Positions 10,580-22,699 of a stretch of DNA of 64,000 bases are shown here, piece after piece. Each line of letters opens with the position of its first letter. Positions within the stretch are counted from its first letter, which is position 1. The DNA lies in assembly GCA_024138025.1 (NCBI GenBank), contig JAMXBD010003407.1, forward strand, positions 1 through 64,000, read 5' to 3'. Made by a program: the position numbers and the translations under genes. Source of the stretch: Combretum micranthum (lineage: Eukaryota; Streptophyta; Magnoliopsida; Myrtales; Combretaceae). Under the pieces are notes generated by a model. It was not told the DNA's origin. It saw only the letters and a program-made list of their open reading frames with translations, and ran no database searches.

Positions 10580-11340
10580 TTTACACCGACAGTTACAATT
10601 CCTACACCGGCGGCTTACAGGTAGCGTATAGTCTTTCTCTTCATTGCACAGGCAGTGCATTGGTAACTTTCATTTTCAGTTACAAGTGTAGGCCGTTAGT
10701 ACGCCGGCGGCTTAGATATGGATCTAGCCCGCGTATATACTCAAAAATGAAAGGTTAGGCCATTTTATAAGGAAAGCCGTCCTAAAGCCGGAGGCTTTCA
10801 TGTTGGCTTAGACAATCCATCCAAGTTGATCGTTCAATTTGCAACCGAGCATGTGGTATCTACTTGTGCCTCCTGATCTTCGATCTACATTGCACACCGG
10901 CGGCTCAGAGTCCAGCGTACATTGTAACTCCTTCTGCACTGGTAACTCTTGAGATCTGGGCTACCATCTTTCACTATACACTGGCCTGTCCACCTTCTAC
11001 GCCGGCAGCTTTCAAACGGTGTATGTTCAATTGAATCAAGGCTTGTAAGGCCGACAATGTATGCAACGGCTTTGAGAAGGGAAAACATGTTGATCTTGTA
11101 AGCCGTCTCAACGCCGACGACTTTGATTCTCAGAAAGCCGGCATTGAATGAAATCTACAGAAGCTGGCTTCTTCTTCTTCTACACTGGCAGTGTTGAGCC
11201 AGTTTGTTTATCTTCTCTTAGTCTACACCACCTCAAGGCCAGCGGTATAGAGGCAGCCTTAAGGATTTTCATGCTGTTGATGATGAAGGCTGGCTGTACG
11301 CCGGCGGCTTAAACTTCAGAAAAGCCGGCGTACCCCCTGA
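10580..11340 (-). repeat. Cluster of degenerate GCCGGCGG motifs
   Basis: At least ten copies of a 12-14 bp motif close to TACGCCGGCGGCTT occur in AT-rich DNA (for example near 10601, 10692, 10783, 10897, 10998, 11133, 11297 and 11321), in both orientations and at irregular spacing. The core GCCGGC is palindromic. Similar clusters lie in the group-B U3 and near 37960-38260. Confidence 0.7.
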
Positions 11341-12992
11341 AATTTTTCTTTTTCCATTTTAAAGTTTCTTGTTTTGGTTCTTTTGTCCAAATTAGACCTC
11401 AAACATGAATTTTGATGAAAACAAGTACCCATTCTAGCTATTTAAACATCAAAAAGTTGTATGTAATATGATCTTATCAATTCCCCTACACTTGAAAATT
11501 TTGTTTGTCCCCAAGCAAAATAATTAAGAACAAAATTCTTGGAATCTCTCGTAGATAGTACAATTTTTCTAATTTAAGCATAAGTTCTTTAACTTGCTTT
11601 TTGTGTACCTACTGCTCTAACCACACTAGTTTCTTGTAATTAGAGTACTATAATCAAAATTGAGGAGTTAATCTAAACAAAACAAGTTTTAATCTCAGTT
11701 TTTAACAAAAGAACATTCTATTCAAAAAGCAAATACACAATCCACTAAGGAAAAATACTCATTTAAACTTCATTGGACTTTTAGCTTATATATATATATA
11801 TATACACTCTTAGTAACACCAAATGAAAGCATGTGGTATCTACTTTTTTCTTAGATTTTCTCCTTCTTTATTACAAGTCTTCTTTTTGAATCTTTGCATT
11901 CATTTTTCTTTTCTTTTTCAAGCATTTATTTTCTTTTTGGGAGGTTTTTGCCTCCATCTTTTTTCTTTTCAAAGTTTATAATTTGAACTTTTGCCTTTCT
12001 TCCCTTCTCGTTATAGTGAGTTCATTGAGTTGGCACATCTCAGGCTCATCACCTAAGTGACCAGGTTTCAAAATACCCCTAAGAACTCTTCCTCACTTTA
12101 ACATTCAAGTTCATATACTCATAACACAAATTTTTAAGTCAGAGGAGTAGTGGTTATGCTTGTTTCTTTCTTTTTGAATGCAATAACAAATCAAAGACTT
12201 ATGTTTATAAAGGATCACTAAGTTTAAAAGTTTCTTCTGCCTCTTTCACTAAATGTTATAATTCAAAGAGTATATACAAACTAAAATTTCCTAGAAGTAA
12301 ACCTGTTTAATTTTCACAAAAGGATTTGACAGGCTTTTAAATTTCCAATTCCAAAGTTAAAAAATAAGTAAACTTGTTCTTTAAGGATTTTGCAACTCAA
12401 TTTCAACTTAGTAAACCAATCACAACAGTAGGTGAGTAAGATACTTTAACAAGCTAATTTCATTGTTTAATCAAATGCTTTCAATCATTACTTTGTACTA
12501 TCTCCAATTTTCAAGAGATTTTTGGAAAATTTTGGCAGAATTTCCCCATAATTTGCTTTCAAACAAAAAATACAAGGTAGGTGTTTACTCAGATAAATTT
12601 TATCAACCAACAATTAATCCAAACAATTCAAACAATAGATCATATTCACAACTCCATTCAATTCAGTTTATCCCTTCCCCCACACTTCAACTAAACAAAG
12701 TCCTCACTATTTCAAAGATATAAAACAAAAGAGAAAAGAAACAGAAACCTTTGTATTTTCCTTTTGAAACAGAGTCAGCGAAATTCAGAGCAGAGAAATT
12801 ATTTATTCAGCTTTATAATCTCTACAAAAGAAAAACAAAAATAAAAATAAAAGCAAAAATAATAAGAACTAACTAAGAAGCACATATTAAAGCGAGTCTA
12901 TCCATATGGACTTGGGTGCTCATAATATATACAGGCCAATATGAAAAATAAAAATCAATAAAAAAAAAAACAAATGAGAGCTAACAGGATCT

Positions 12993-13703
12993 CTAGCTCT
13001 CTAGCCCTAAACTAGCTCTGCTGATTTGCTCAGGATTAAGTCTCTGAGTATCTCCTGGGCTGGCTGTGTGAATGTGCCCTAAACTAAGTCTAGCAGTGTG
13101 CTCTGAGCTATGCTTAGACTTAGTAGAAGTCTCATAATTCATCTCAACCTCTTCTTCTGGATTCAAGCAGCAGATTGCAGTCTTCATTGCCTCAAAAATC
13201 ATCTTCCTAAACTTTTTATTTTTCTTGTTCTCCTTGATTTGTCTGTCTTTGAGCTCCTGGTTTTCTCTCCTTAAACCCAGGATATCCAGCCTAAGCTGGT
13301 CTATGTCATATGCTGAAGCAGTACCTGCAGGAGGAGGAGCAAAGGAGGATAGGATGTCAGTAGGAACATCACTAGGAAAGATATCCTGGAATTCTAACTC
13401 CTCTAAAACTGGTGGCTGAACTCCTTTGAGATTTTTAAGCAATCCCCAGCCTCTGAAAGGTGCTGATGAGATCTTCTTGCTTTCAAATATCTCATCTCCT
13501 TGAGGAGCTTCAAAAATTCTCATACCCTTCAGCAATCTGGTGATATAACCACCACAGAACAGGAGTCTAGTCATGGTATCATCAGCCTGCCTATAGATAA
13601 AGTTAGCTATCTCCACCCCCAAATCAATTCTATAGCCTCTAATAAGGCTATAGAGATAGAACATTTCAGATGTAGTCACTTTGCTGACTAGTCTGTTAGT
13701 CAT
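12993..13703 (-). CDS. Uncharacterised plant-transposon-type protein, 236 aa
   Basis: This is the longest uninterrupted ORF in the window, with an ATG at 13701-13703 and an in-frame stop shortly upstream. Residues 1-65 (MTNRLVSK..., IDLGVEIANFIYR, LLFCGGYITRL) resemble, from memory, the plant-only region in Athila/Tat-associated ORFs and the family called putative plant transposon protein (PF20167). A hydrophobic, proline-containing linker follows, then a heptad-like segment at about 135-170 (LRLDILGLRRENQELKDRQI) that could form a coiled coil with a basic end, and a Ser/Thr-rich tail. No catalytic motif, zinc knuckle or transmembrane segment is visible. Its intactness contrasts with the broken ORFs nearby. 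It may be part of a gag or extra ORF of a Tat/Athila element; a host gene is less likely because no introns or related exons surround it. Confidence 0.55.
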   Translation of the reverse strand: MTNRLVSKVTTSEMFYLYSLIRGYRIDLGVEIANFIYRQADDTMTRLLFCGGYITRLLKGMRIFEAPQGDEIFESKKISSAPFRGWGLLKNLKGVQPPVLEELEFQDIFPSDVPTDILSSFAPPPAGTASAYDIDQLRLDILGLRRENQELKDRQIKENKKNKKFRKMIFEAMKTAICCLNPEEEVEMNYETSTKSKHSSEHTARLSLGHIHTASPGDTQRLNPEQISRASLGLES

Positions 13704-13737
13704 TGTGTCCTAGGCTACTTACTGGATATTGTCATTT

Positions 13738-13760
13738 GATATATATATATATATATATAT
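13738..13760. repeat. (TA)n microsatellite
   Basis: An alternating TA run of about 20 bp lies just upstream (minus sense) of the 236-aa ORF. Confidence 0.9.
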
Positions 13761-13769
13761 AAATAAACA

Positions 13770-15110
13770 GAGGCATTTCTTTTGTATTGTTTGCATATTT
13801 ACTTTATAATAGAAATCCATGAATAATTTATTATTCTAAATGTTACTAAATGCTCATTATTATGGGAATAATAATGAATTAAATCTAGTTTGAGTTTTTA
13901 TTTGGTAAACATGGGATGTCTATTTGTATGGTGATACAAATGAAACTCATAGGCGCATATTAGATGACTATGTGCTGAACTGACATACTATGAGATCACT
14001 ACAAGGAATATTGTCATAAGTGATTTTCATAATAATTATGTCAACATATCCTTAGACTTGAAATCACCATAGGTTCCAACATGAGAAACGTTATGTTTCA
14101 ACTCAATTAAACATTGTCTTTAACCGGATAAATATAAAGGTTACTATTTCCAAATGCCAAAATAAGGATTTTAATGGAAAAATAGAAGCCCTAGGGAATA
14201 TATATAATAAATACCTGATTTTAGCAATCATAAATGAAATTTATCAAAGTGTAATCCTAAAACAAGGAAATGTTTCAAAGTATAGATTAAATAATGTTTT
14301 CATTCCTTAAAATTTTGTAAAATTCATAACTAAGTAAACCCTCTATTTAAACATCTATTTTCCAACTCCAGAATGAAGAATTTTATTGAAATAATGAAGG
14401 TGTTAGGCATATAGGTCATTAAGGTTGAGTTTTGATGAAAGCAAGTGTGATTTTGCAAGGAATAAAACTAGTTTTCTTAAGTCTAGTTATTTCAAAAGTT
14501 TTACAAAGCAAAAGTTTTCTAAAAGAATTCTTGATATCAAATACCATTGAGGATATACATATGGATAGCTCATCTCATGATATTCATGAAAATAACTTGT
14601 AGATATTGCATGTACCTATAATGCACTTAATAGAAACTGAACTAGGAAAATAGTATCTTACACATCCCATAAAGCATTATCTAAGTACATGAAGAGATAA
14701 ATTGACCAACAACCATAAATCATGTATGATATTAAGTTATTTATGCATATAAAAGAGTCTTTCAAGATATAATGATAGCTAAGTATCTATCAAAGCTTTG
14801 GAATGATGCCTGGATTGAAATTATAAATTGATTATGGGTTGGGAATCTTGTATAGTATTATGTACCCTATTGGTCATGGACCAAACGACCTTTTTTGATG
14901 TAAATAACTTTAGAAATAGATATCTCTCTTCAAATAGATAGAAATCGATATATAATATGCGAAATTTCAAGTTAAAATGACCAAGTTATGGCTGATTTAA
15001 GTTGGGATTACCTCCTAGACAAACTTTGACGAACTTGTTAGAATAGAATTTATAAGTTCATTCAAACTTGATAAACCAAAATTATTCCTATTTTATGAAT
15101 GCCAAAATGG
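13770..15110 (+). mobile_element. LTR fragment with palindromic block
   Basis: The segment matches the intron part of the long LTRs. Near 14890-15000 it has the shared run AACGACCTTTTTTGATG, AATAGATA, GATAGAAATCGATATATAAT and the block at 14972-15000. It stops before the peptide exon, where a different repeat begins near 15110. The left limit is approximate. Confidence 0.5.
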
Positions 15111-15342
15111 ACTTTTGTTGATCATTTTATTGATAAATATTATGAATTTGGCACTTACAAATATTAATTTATGCTTTCAGGCCTTTAAATGAGTTATTTT
15201 ATGAAAAGAAGGAAAAAGGGGTCAAAAATGCAAAGTTTGAACCAAAAAGTGGTTAACACAACAAAGACATGCCATGTCTTTTAACCATGTCAAGAAAAAG
15301 CACAATCAAGGTCTAAATCTTAAGTTTTGAAAAGACACAACA

Positions 15343-15570
15343 GCGACATGACTTGTCCCAAACCTTGTCAATTTGGAAAATTAACTTTGTACGGAATATT
15401 TCTAGGACAAGCCGTGTCCCAAGTCCTGTTAGTGAAGAGAAAGTGCACAGCAAAGGACACGACTCTGTGACAAGCCGTGTCCCCAGTCGTGTCAATTTCC
15501 ACAGTGAAGAAAACAGCTAGACATGCTCAAGTGACACGACCTGTCGCTAAACCTGTCGATTTGACAGTTC
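15343..15570 (+). repeat. Degenerate tandem repeat, period about 60 bp
   Basis: Four diverged units share GACA(C/T)GACT or GACAAGCCGTGTCCC followed by an AA(A/G)(C/T)CxTGTC element and CAATTT. They start near 15347, 15410, 15469 and 15534. Confidence 0.55.
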
Positions 15571-15650
15571 GTTAATTTTTTAGAAACGGCTTTTTTATTG
15601 AATAATAACCCTCTATTTATTAAAAAAAAATCTATTGGACATTAAAGGGG

Positions 15651-15811
15651 TGTTACTTTGAAAAGCCAAAAGACCCGTAACTCCCGTAACTTCCCATTTC
15701 CTTCATAATGAGCATTCAATTCCATTTATATGTTACTTTGGAAAGCTAAGAGATCCGTAACTCCCGTAACTTCCTATTTCCTCCACCAATGAGCATTCAA
15801 TTCCATTTATG
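15651..15811 (+). repeat. Tandem duplication, 2 units of about 80 bp
   Basis: Unit one begins TGTTACTTTG at 15651 and unit two at 15731. Both contain CCGTAACTCCCGTAACTTCC and end in AGCATTCAATTCCATTTAT. Confidence 0.85.
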
Positions 15812-16828
15812 CAAAGATCATTATAAAATAAAGATGGAGGGAAGAATCAAAGGGGGAAAAGAACAAGAAAAGGGGAGACAGAGATAAGAAAAGAAAAAAA
15901 CACACTTTTATGTATTTTCACATAAGCATTTGGGCTTGAGTGTATCAATTTATCAAGGAACATTGTTTGTATTGCTAATCTAATTTTAGATCCTTTCTAT
16001 TTCTCCTTGTTATTTATTTATATTGTTTTAACTATGGAGGAGTAGTTCAATATTGCTTGGGTATTGTGGATCTTTGATTGATTTCATGTGATTCCTTTGT
16101 TCTTAAATTCAAAACGTGTTGATTTTATTGTATTCAATAGCTTGCGCCTAAAGAATGAGTCTAATTGGATGGTGCATCCCATTAGATTCATGTTTGATTT
16201 TTGTTAAAAATAGACTGAGAGGTTGATTTAATGAATAGATATTGATGAGATTGCTCATAATCACCTAGAGATAGGGATGGTGAAATATTCTGTCACTTGT
16301 TTTGAATTCATCAGTTTGGTTTTAAAATGAAGGATTCTTGTTCTTTATGCAAATTTAAGTTGCTAATAATCAGAAAGACATTCCGACAATTTGGCTTAGG
16401 TTTAGGTGCTTTTGACTTTGAGGGAAGCATTAGCATAATCTAGTGAATTTGATGGTTCAATAATCAATACAACTTTTTGAGAAAATTCTTGAGTCATATG
16501 AATTGATCTTAGGTGAAGCATAACCTAAAGCAAACTTGTGAATTGATTTATCCTTTTCTATACTTGCTGCAAAATTTGTGAATAGTAGACTTAGTTTAGT
16601 TTCTATGTATATAAAACCAAATCTGATTTTTTTCGACTTGATAATAGGAAAAGAGTTAGTAGAAGTACTCATCAACATTCCATAGCAATATGACTTAGAT
16701 CATTTCTCTATGCTATATCTGATGGGTGGGCTTGCCCTGTAAGACCATAGTTGAAAAGAAAACAATTTAGAAAATTTATAAATTCAAAACTTGGTCTTTT
16801 CAAAAACTATCAAAACTTCATACAAATA

Positions 16829-17073
16829 CTCATTCTTAGGACATGTGATATCAGGAAGTTGAATCTCTATAGACCCTAAAAAGATCAAAATAGTAACGGA
16901 ATGGAAACAACTCAAGACGGTAACTAAAGTTAGAAGTTTTCTTGGATTGGTTGGCTATTATAGAAAATTTGTACAAGACTTTTCAAAGATTGCTAGGCCA
17001 CTAACTCATTTAACCCAAAAGGATGAGAAGTTTATATGAAATGAGAAACGAGAGCGAAGTTTCCAGGAGTTAA
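16829..17073 (+). pseudogene. Ty3/gypsy pol fragment: end of RT and connection to RNase H
   Basis: The conceptual translation gives YSFLGHVIS, then DPKKIKIV, VRSFLGLVGYYRKFV, DFSKIARPLT and LTQKDEKF, the typical sequence after the RT catalytic core in chromoviruses. An in-frame TGA lies at 17036-17038 (KFI then stop). Upstream RT, protease and gag are missing: homology begins abruptly at about 16829 next to unrelated repeat DNA. The frame is cut at 17073 by a solo LTR and resumes at 20718. Confidence 0.85.
17069..17073. repeat. Target site duplication GTTAA, left copy
   Basis: A perfect match to 20718-20722 around the group-C solo LTR. Confidence 0.9.
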
Positions 17074-18203
17074 TGTCACACCTCAACGGGTACACTAAAC
17101 ATGACAGCCCGCCGTATACAATATTAAAACTTAAGAATGACTACCTTAGTCACTCGAAAGCTTCTATATCAGTACAAGGCGTACATTCAAATCAAAGGGA
17201 GACCAGTGAAGTAATGCATTTTAAGATATTGGCAGCGAAACATGCAAAATATTACTTAATATATTTCATCGAAATAAAATGTCATACAACTTCTAAGTGG
17301 CATTCCCCAAATAGTTTCATAACAACATGGTCTTACTAAGATAAATAACAAAGGCTATAAGATTTTAGAAGAAATCTACTCTAAAACTTCAAAACAGAGT
17401 TCCTCCAGAAGCTTCCCAAAATAAAGATGCTACTCGGGTGATCAAGATGGTCTCAGGTGCAAAACAATGATCCTGCAATATCAAACGTTTATAGGGGTAT
17501 AAGCATGACTAGCTTAGTGAGATATTCCTTACGCAAAAGTACTCATAACAGGCAATCAACAAAGTTTATTAACTAAGCATATGAAATGCAACAACCATAT
17601 GATCAAACATTACATACGACTATTCAGTTTCGTATGTATGATGGATTTACCCCTCCATCAATGATTAGGAAATGATTTGAACTAGGCCCCGAATGACCTC
17701 CTTAAAAGTTTGCGCGCGTCTTGAGGTTCCAACTAACTGTATTACTAGTCCCCGGGCTTTCCTTACCCAAAGCGATCGATCCGGCTCGGTTACAACTTGA
17801 GGTTGTATTCCTCAAACGTCCTAAATCCTCAAGATGTAGCTAGGCAGCTTACCTTTCTGGTCCCACACTGAGGAGTAGTAGTAAAATTTCGAAATGATAT
17901 TCTACGTGATAGGCATGGCCAATTTATTAAATGGGGATTCCAATATGATATTAAATCATTTAAAGCGATCAAGCAATAATTGCACACATAGCAATACATA
18001 AATAGAAACAATTGTATCAATCACAGATCGGATTCTGATATACTTATCATTCATTGATCGCACATAATAATTCACATACATAATTCCCATGATATCCCAC
18101 ATGCATATCAATTTTATCTTTTCCTAACATCTAGTGCTCTATTCTACAAGCACATGCGTGAATACATAAACGTAAAGGAAACTCACTCGTTCATAGTGAT
18201 CTT

Positions 18204-18251
18204 CTATGAGTCGAAGTAATCCTCGGGGAAGAGAAGATCTTGGTCCTCAAC
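18204..18251 (-). other. Candidate small exon in LTR, VEDQDLLFPEDYFDS
   Basis: On the minus strand, after acceptor TGTTTAG|GT, the frame reads VEDQDLLFPEDYFDS and then TAG. A GTGAGT donor follows near 18186. The length and the acidic DYFD(S) end agree with the other LTR copies. Confidence 0.5.
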
Positions 18252-18360
18252 ACCTAAACAAAAGAAATATCCAAAGTGAGTATTTCATCTAAGATCTACT
18301 CAAACTCTATAATTCTATTTTATTGAATCCGTCAAAAATCGTATGAATGGAAATCCCAAC

Positions 18361-18389
18361 TTAAAATAGCCATAACTTGCTCATTTTAA
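18361..18389 (-). other. Conserved palindromic block in LTR (group C)
   Basis: The arms TTAAAATGAGCA and TGGCTATTTTAA (minus sense) surround the loop AGTTA, with mismatches. A T-A pair replaces the T-G pair seen in group A. Confidence 0.5.
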
Positions 18390-20717
18390 CTCGGAATTTC
18401 GCATATTATATATCGATTTATACCTACTCGAAAAGATCTATCTATTTCTAAGGTTATTCTTATCAAAAGAAGTCATTTAGGTTTTGGAATAGTGACATAC
18501 AGAATTGATACGAAATTTCCAGATCTCAAAACTCAAGTTTTCAAACCTTTCTTCATTCAAGAGCTCTTGTACAAAAATATAGATATTTTGTATGGTTGAA
18601 AAATCCTTGAATATATATATATAGACTCAAACTATATGCATGAATTTAGTGGTGTTGTCTCAACAATGATTTTGCAAAGCAATGTGTCTTAAAAGTGAGA
18701 AAAGCTAAAACTTTGAAAAAATTCCTTTTTAGTTTTGTTTGGAAAATTTATTAGTAAGTATTTCTTTCTTTTAACTCCATTTCTTAATTTTGAGAATAAT
18801 TAAATTTTCAAAAAGTAATTTGAATCTTTTAAGATTCCCATAACTTTATTTCTAGTGGTTTGGAAAAAAAAATGTAGTTTTTCTAAACATTTCTTGGTTA
18901 TGTGTTCTAAAGTTTTTCTAAAGTTTGATCCCAAGAATAATATCAATGATCTTATAAGTTATTTGTTATTTTTATTTCCTAAGTAAAGCTTATCCTTAGA
19001 AAGGTTATTCTTTGATAATTTTGTGAAACTTATCTAAACCTTAGTATGTTGATGAAAACTTTTGGTTAAACAAAGAATTAAGTTTAAAGAATCTTTCTTA
19101 TTTTATTGGTTTGAAAAGAGAGTTTCTAATAACTTTATTCATTGATAAAATCCTATATAGTATTATTACTAAAACTTGAGCTAAACTTATCTAACTTTAG
19201 AAAATATTTGTTAAGATAAAACTTTAAGTTTTTATGAAAAAACAATTTCTTATGTGACAAAATTTATTTTTAAAGAGAGTTCTTATATTTATTACTTAAG
19301 AAAACTTCTTTTCCTTATGGTTGAGACAATATCAACATGTTCATGCATGAATGAGAATATGTAACTATGAGAAATATAATAAAAACAACATAATAAGATA
19401 AATATAATAAGAGCATAAAAGTAAAATCAAGTATTGGGAACCTTAGCTTCATCAAGGCATCCTGAGACTAAGAATAGACTAGTCCCAAAAAGAAAGGAAA
19501 ATAAAAGAAAAGAAATTATTTTGACTTGATAAGGACAAGTCTAAGACTAGAAAGACTAGTCTGAATAATAGCATGAAATAAATAAATTGCATAACTTGGA
19601 AGTAAATAAATAACAAATGAGCTTATATGCTCTAAAGAAATATATATATATATACATAATATACATAATACTATATAGAAGTTAGATTAGAACAAATAAT
19701 AATAACAATAATAACAACAACATAATAGAAGATATGAACAAAAAACAAAACATGAACATATTATTGCCTCATTAAGAAACATATACTAAGCTCATGTTAA
19801 GTTAAATGAACTTGATGAGTGAATAAGAGAAATTTTTACCTAAGGTTTATGTGTTTGTTGAAGAGGAATAAAATGAGTTGTAGTAATACTTGGGAAAGGG
19901 TTTTATGGAGAGAAAAGAGAACTTGGAAGAGAATTTGAGAGAAGGATTTTATGAAGTGATTTTGATAGAGTTTTAGTAGGAAATGAGTCGTGTGAAAGAA
20001 TAAAAGAGGAATAAGGTATCTATAGAGTTTTGGAGTGGAAATTAGATGTAATTAAATAAATTGAAAAAAAAACAAATTGACAAGGATAGGAGAGAGAGAG
20101 TGGACGACAACTTTGGATAGAGGGGAGAAAAATTGGTTAAAATTGTTGTTTTATAATAAAAAGAAGTAATATGTAAAGTGTGATGTGATTAAAGTTGTAT
20201 GGGGAAGGTAAATTATAAGGTATAGGTGTGGTAGAGTGTAAGAAAAAGTAGAGATAGATGAATAGTAAAGAATATTAGAAAAGTACTATGAATAGTATAC
20301 TAGACAATTAAAATTCCGATAATAAAAAAATACGTGTAAACTGCCTATACCTGATATTTTTAGTTACCAAAAAATTCTAAAACTGATATTTTTGAAATCC
20401 TTATATTTTTACGAGTCTATTGGTGTTGTTGGGGTATTTTCATTATCATGTACACTGAGGCACGGTTTTTGAAAATTGATCTCATTCGGATCCAAAAGAC
20501 AATAGAAAATTATGAATCTGATATTTTTAAGCTTTTCTATATTATTACGAACCATATTCCATAATTATCTCAATTTCATTTTGCTAGGGTTTAAGAACAC
20601 GGGATTGCCGGATCTAGATTCACTAGACCAAACATAGAACTAGGTTAACTTTAGGGTTCCGGTTCGACTTTCGGTTCTAGGGTTTGCTTAAATTATCGAA
20701 AAATCTAGGGACTTACA

Positions 20718-20722
20718 GTTAA
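20718..20722. repeat. Target site duplication GTTAA, right copy
   Basis: Partner of 17069-17073. Confidence 0.9.
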
Positions 20723-22698
20723 AGCGCGCTTAGTGTCTGCCCTGATCTTAGTCTTACCAAAACCGGAGAAGCCTTACACAGTGCATAGTGATGCATTGAA
20801 AAATGGTTCAAGTGTGTGCTAATGCAAGAGGGAAAAGTGATCACCTATGCTTCAAGACAGCTAAGGCCCCATGAACAGAATTACTCCACACACGACCTAA
20901 AGTTAGCCACCGTCGTGTTTTCTCTTAAGCTATGCAGACACTACCTCTATGGATAAAGATGTGAGATTTATACAGATCACAAAAGTCTTAAGTATCTGTT
21001 CACCCCAAAGGAACTGAACATGAGGTAAAGGAGATGGCTAGAGTTAATCTGTGACTATGATATTGGAATCAATTATTGTCCTAGAAGAGCAAACGCTGTT
21101 GTAGATCTTTAAGTCGCAAGAGTTATGGAGAAGTTGCTACTTTGCTTACAAACCAGAAAGATTTCATAAGAGAATTTGGGAAGTTGAGCATCGAATTTAC
21201 AGGACAAAGTGTTAAAGTGTAGATAGTTGACTTAGTGTTGGAACCAAATTTAGTAGAAAGGATTAAAGAAGCTCAACACTACGATGAGAAGATACAAAGG
21301 ATAAAGAAGGAAATACAAGAAGGGAAGTTTACAAATTTCATGATGGATGATGATGATGTCGTGAGAATGAAAGGACGACTTTGTGTGCCTGAGGATAAGG
21401 AAATGAGAAAAGAAATTATGAGCGAGGCTCATAACTTAGGATATATGGTACATCCGGGAGGAACCAAAATGTACCAAGATCATAAGAGTCATTATTGGTG
21501 GAATGGAATGAAACAAGATGTAGCCGATTATGTGATGAAATGCCTAATCTGTCAATAAGTGAAGGTAAAGCATCAAAGGCCGAGAGGATTGTTAAAACCT
21601 TTGTCGATACTTGAGTGGAAATGGGATCAAATTTCCATGGATTTTGTCTGTGGATTGCCAAAAACATTAACCAGATATGATGCCATCTGGGTCATAATTG
21701 ATTAATTGATGAAGTCGGCTCACTTCATACCGATCAATATGACGTTTTCCATGGATAAGCTAGCAAAGCTTTATGTAAGGGAGATAGTACGTTTGCATGA
21801 AGTACCAGCCGGAATCATATCGGATTGAGATCCAAGGTTTGTATCTAAGTTTTGGACTAGCCTATAGAAGAGTATGGGGATGAAGTTACACTTTAGTACG
21901 ACATACCACCCTCAGACTGATGGACAGTTAGAACGAACAATTCAAACTTTGGAAGATATGTTGAGGGCATTTGTCATGGATTTCAAAGGAAGATAGGATG
22001 TCCATTTGTCGTTAATTGAGTTTACCTACAATAATAGATATCACTCGACGATCCAGATGCCACCCTACGAGGCATTGGATGGACAATAATGTGTATCGCC
22101 TTTGTTTTGGGATGACATAGTGAAGCTTGCAATTGATAAAGTAAGAATAATCCGATAAAAGATGAAGGAGGCACAGGACATACAAAAGAGTTGGGCTGAT
22201 AAGAAGAGAAGGACTTTGGAATTTCAAGTTAGAGATTATGTTTACTTAAAGATAAACCCAATAAAGAGTATACATTATGTGTGCTCACAGGGAAAGTTAA
22301 GCCCATGATACATTGGACCTTTTGAATTGCTAGAACAAGTTGGAGATTTAGCTTATTGTCTAACCTTGCCACTAAATATGTCTGGAGTACATAACATGTT
22401 TCTTTTCTCTATGCTACGTAAGCATGTATCCGACCTGGAACAAGTTTTGGAGTTAGAACCAATGCTCTTAAAGGAAAATCTCACTTATGAAGAACACCCA
22501 GTACAAATCCTTGATCGAAAAGCTCAAAAGTTGAGAAACAAGGCAATCAAGTATGTCAAGATTCTATGGAAAAATCATTCTCACGAAGAGACAACATGGG
22601 AAGCCAAGGATGAGATACAACACAAGTACATGAGTTTGTTTGAAGCTTCAGGTACGTTGGAAGGTCAACTAGAAGCCCTAAAGTCACCAAAACCCTAG
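20718..22698 (+). pseudogene. Ty3/gypsy pol fragment: RNase H, integrase and chromodomain-like tail
   Basis: This continues the pol of 16829-17073. Reading plus-strand frames gives the RNase H start ([10 protein letters not shown]) and [19 protein letters not shown] and ELNM. The integrase N-terminal zinc finger (HNLGY, HPGGTKMYQDH, CLICQ; 21235-21558) follows, then the catalytic core with MDFVCGLPKT, the second Asp in IISD and the Glu in DGQLERTIQTLE. The C-terminal part (22327-22698) has VGDLAYCLTLP, HNMFLFSMLRKHV and a chromodomain-like end (YEEHPVQILDRKAQ, YVKILWKNH, TTWEAKDEI). Several stops and frameshifts make it nonfunctional. Many stops fit C to T or G to A changes in conserved Trp, Gln or Arg codons. 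The LTR that follows begins near 22700. Confidence 0.88.
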
Positions 22699-22699
22699 T

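Larger units (their letters stand above)
9470..12990 (-). mobile_element. Noncoding part of an Athila/Tat-like element (tentative)
   Basis: No gene is visible. The stretch includes a phrase on slow-growing repeat families I recall from plant Athila/Tat 3' regions (CACTTGAAAATTTTG, then CCCCAAGCAAAATAATT near 11490-11525). A minus-strand TATA box (10526-10533) follows a cluster of GCCGGCGG motifs (10580-11340), and a TA run lies near 11790-11803. The minus-strand ORF at 12993-13703 would lie upstream of this region. No LTR ends were located, so the assignment is weak. Confidence 0.35.
15110..16828 (+). mobile_element. Unassigned repeat, Athila-LTR-like (tentative)
   Basis: No coding content is visible. 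Repeated phrases of the type GACAAGCCGTGTCCC (15343-15570) and the later text (GGAGGAGTAGTTCAATATTG, TAATTGGATGGTGC) remind me of plant Athila-type LTRs, but this is from memory and no TG/CA ends with target duplication were found. It abuts a truncated pol at 16829. Confidence 0.35.
17074..20717 (-). mobile_element. Group-C solo LTR (3,644 bp)
   Basis: Termini are TGTCACACCTC and GGGACTTACA, flanked by the perfect 5-bp repeat GTTAA (17069-17073 and 20718-20722). It lies in the middle of a pol gene whose reading continues on the other side. No internal coding region exists, so it is a solo LTR. By comparison with the D element its sense strand is minus. Landmarks on the minus strand are the leader donor AG|GTAAAA near 19843, the block at 18361-18389, the peptide exon around 18180-18253 and the acceptor near 17470. 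The group-C copy at 56047-59545 is closely similar. Confidence 0.93.
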
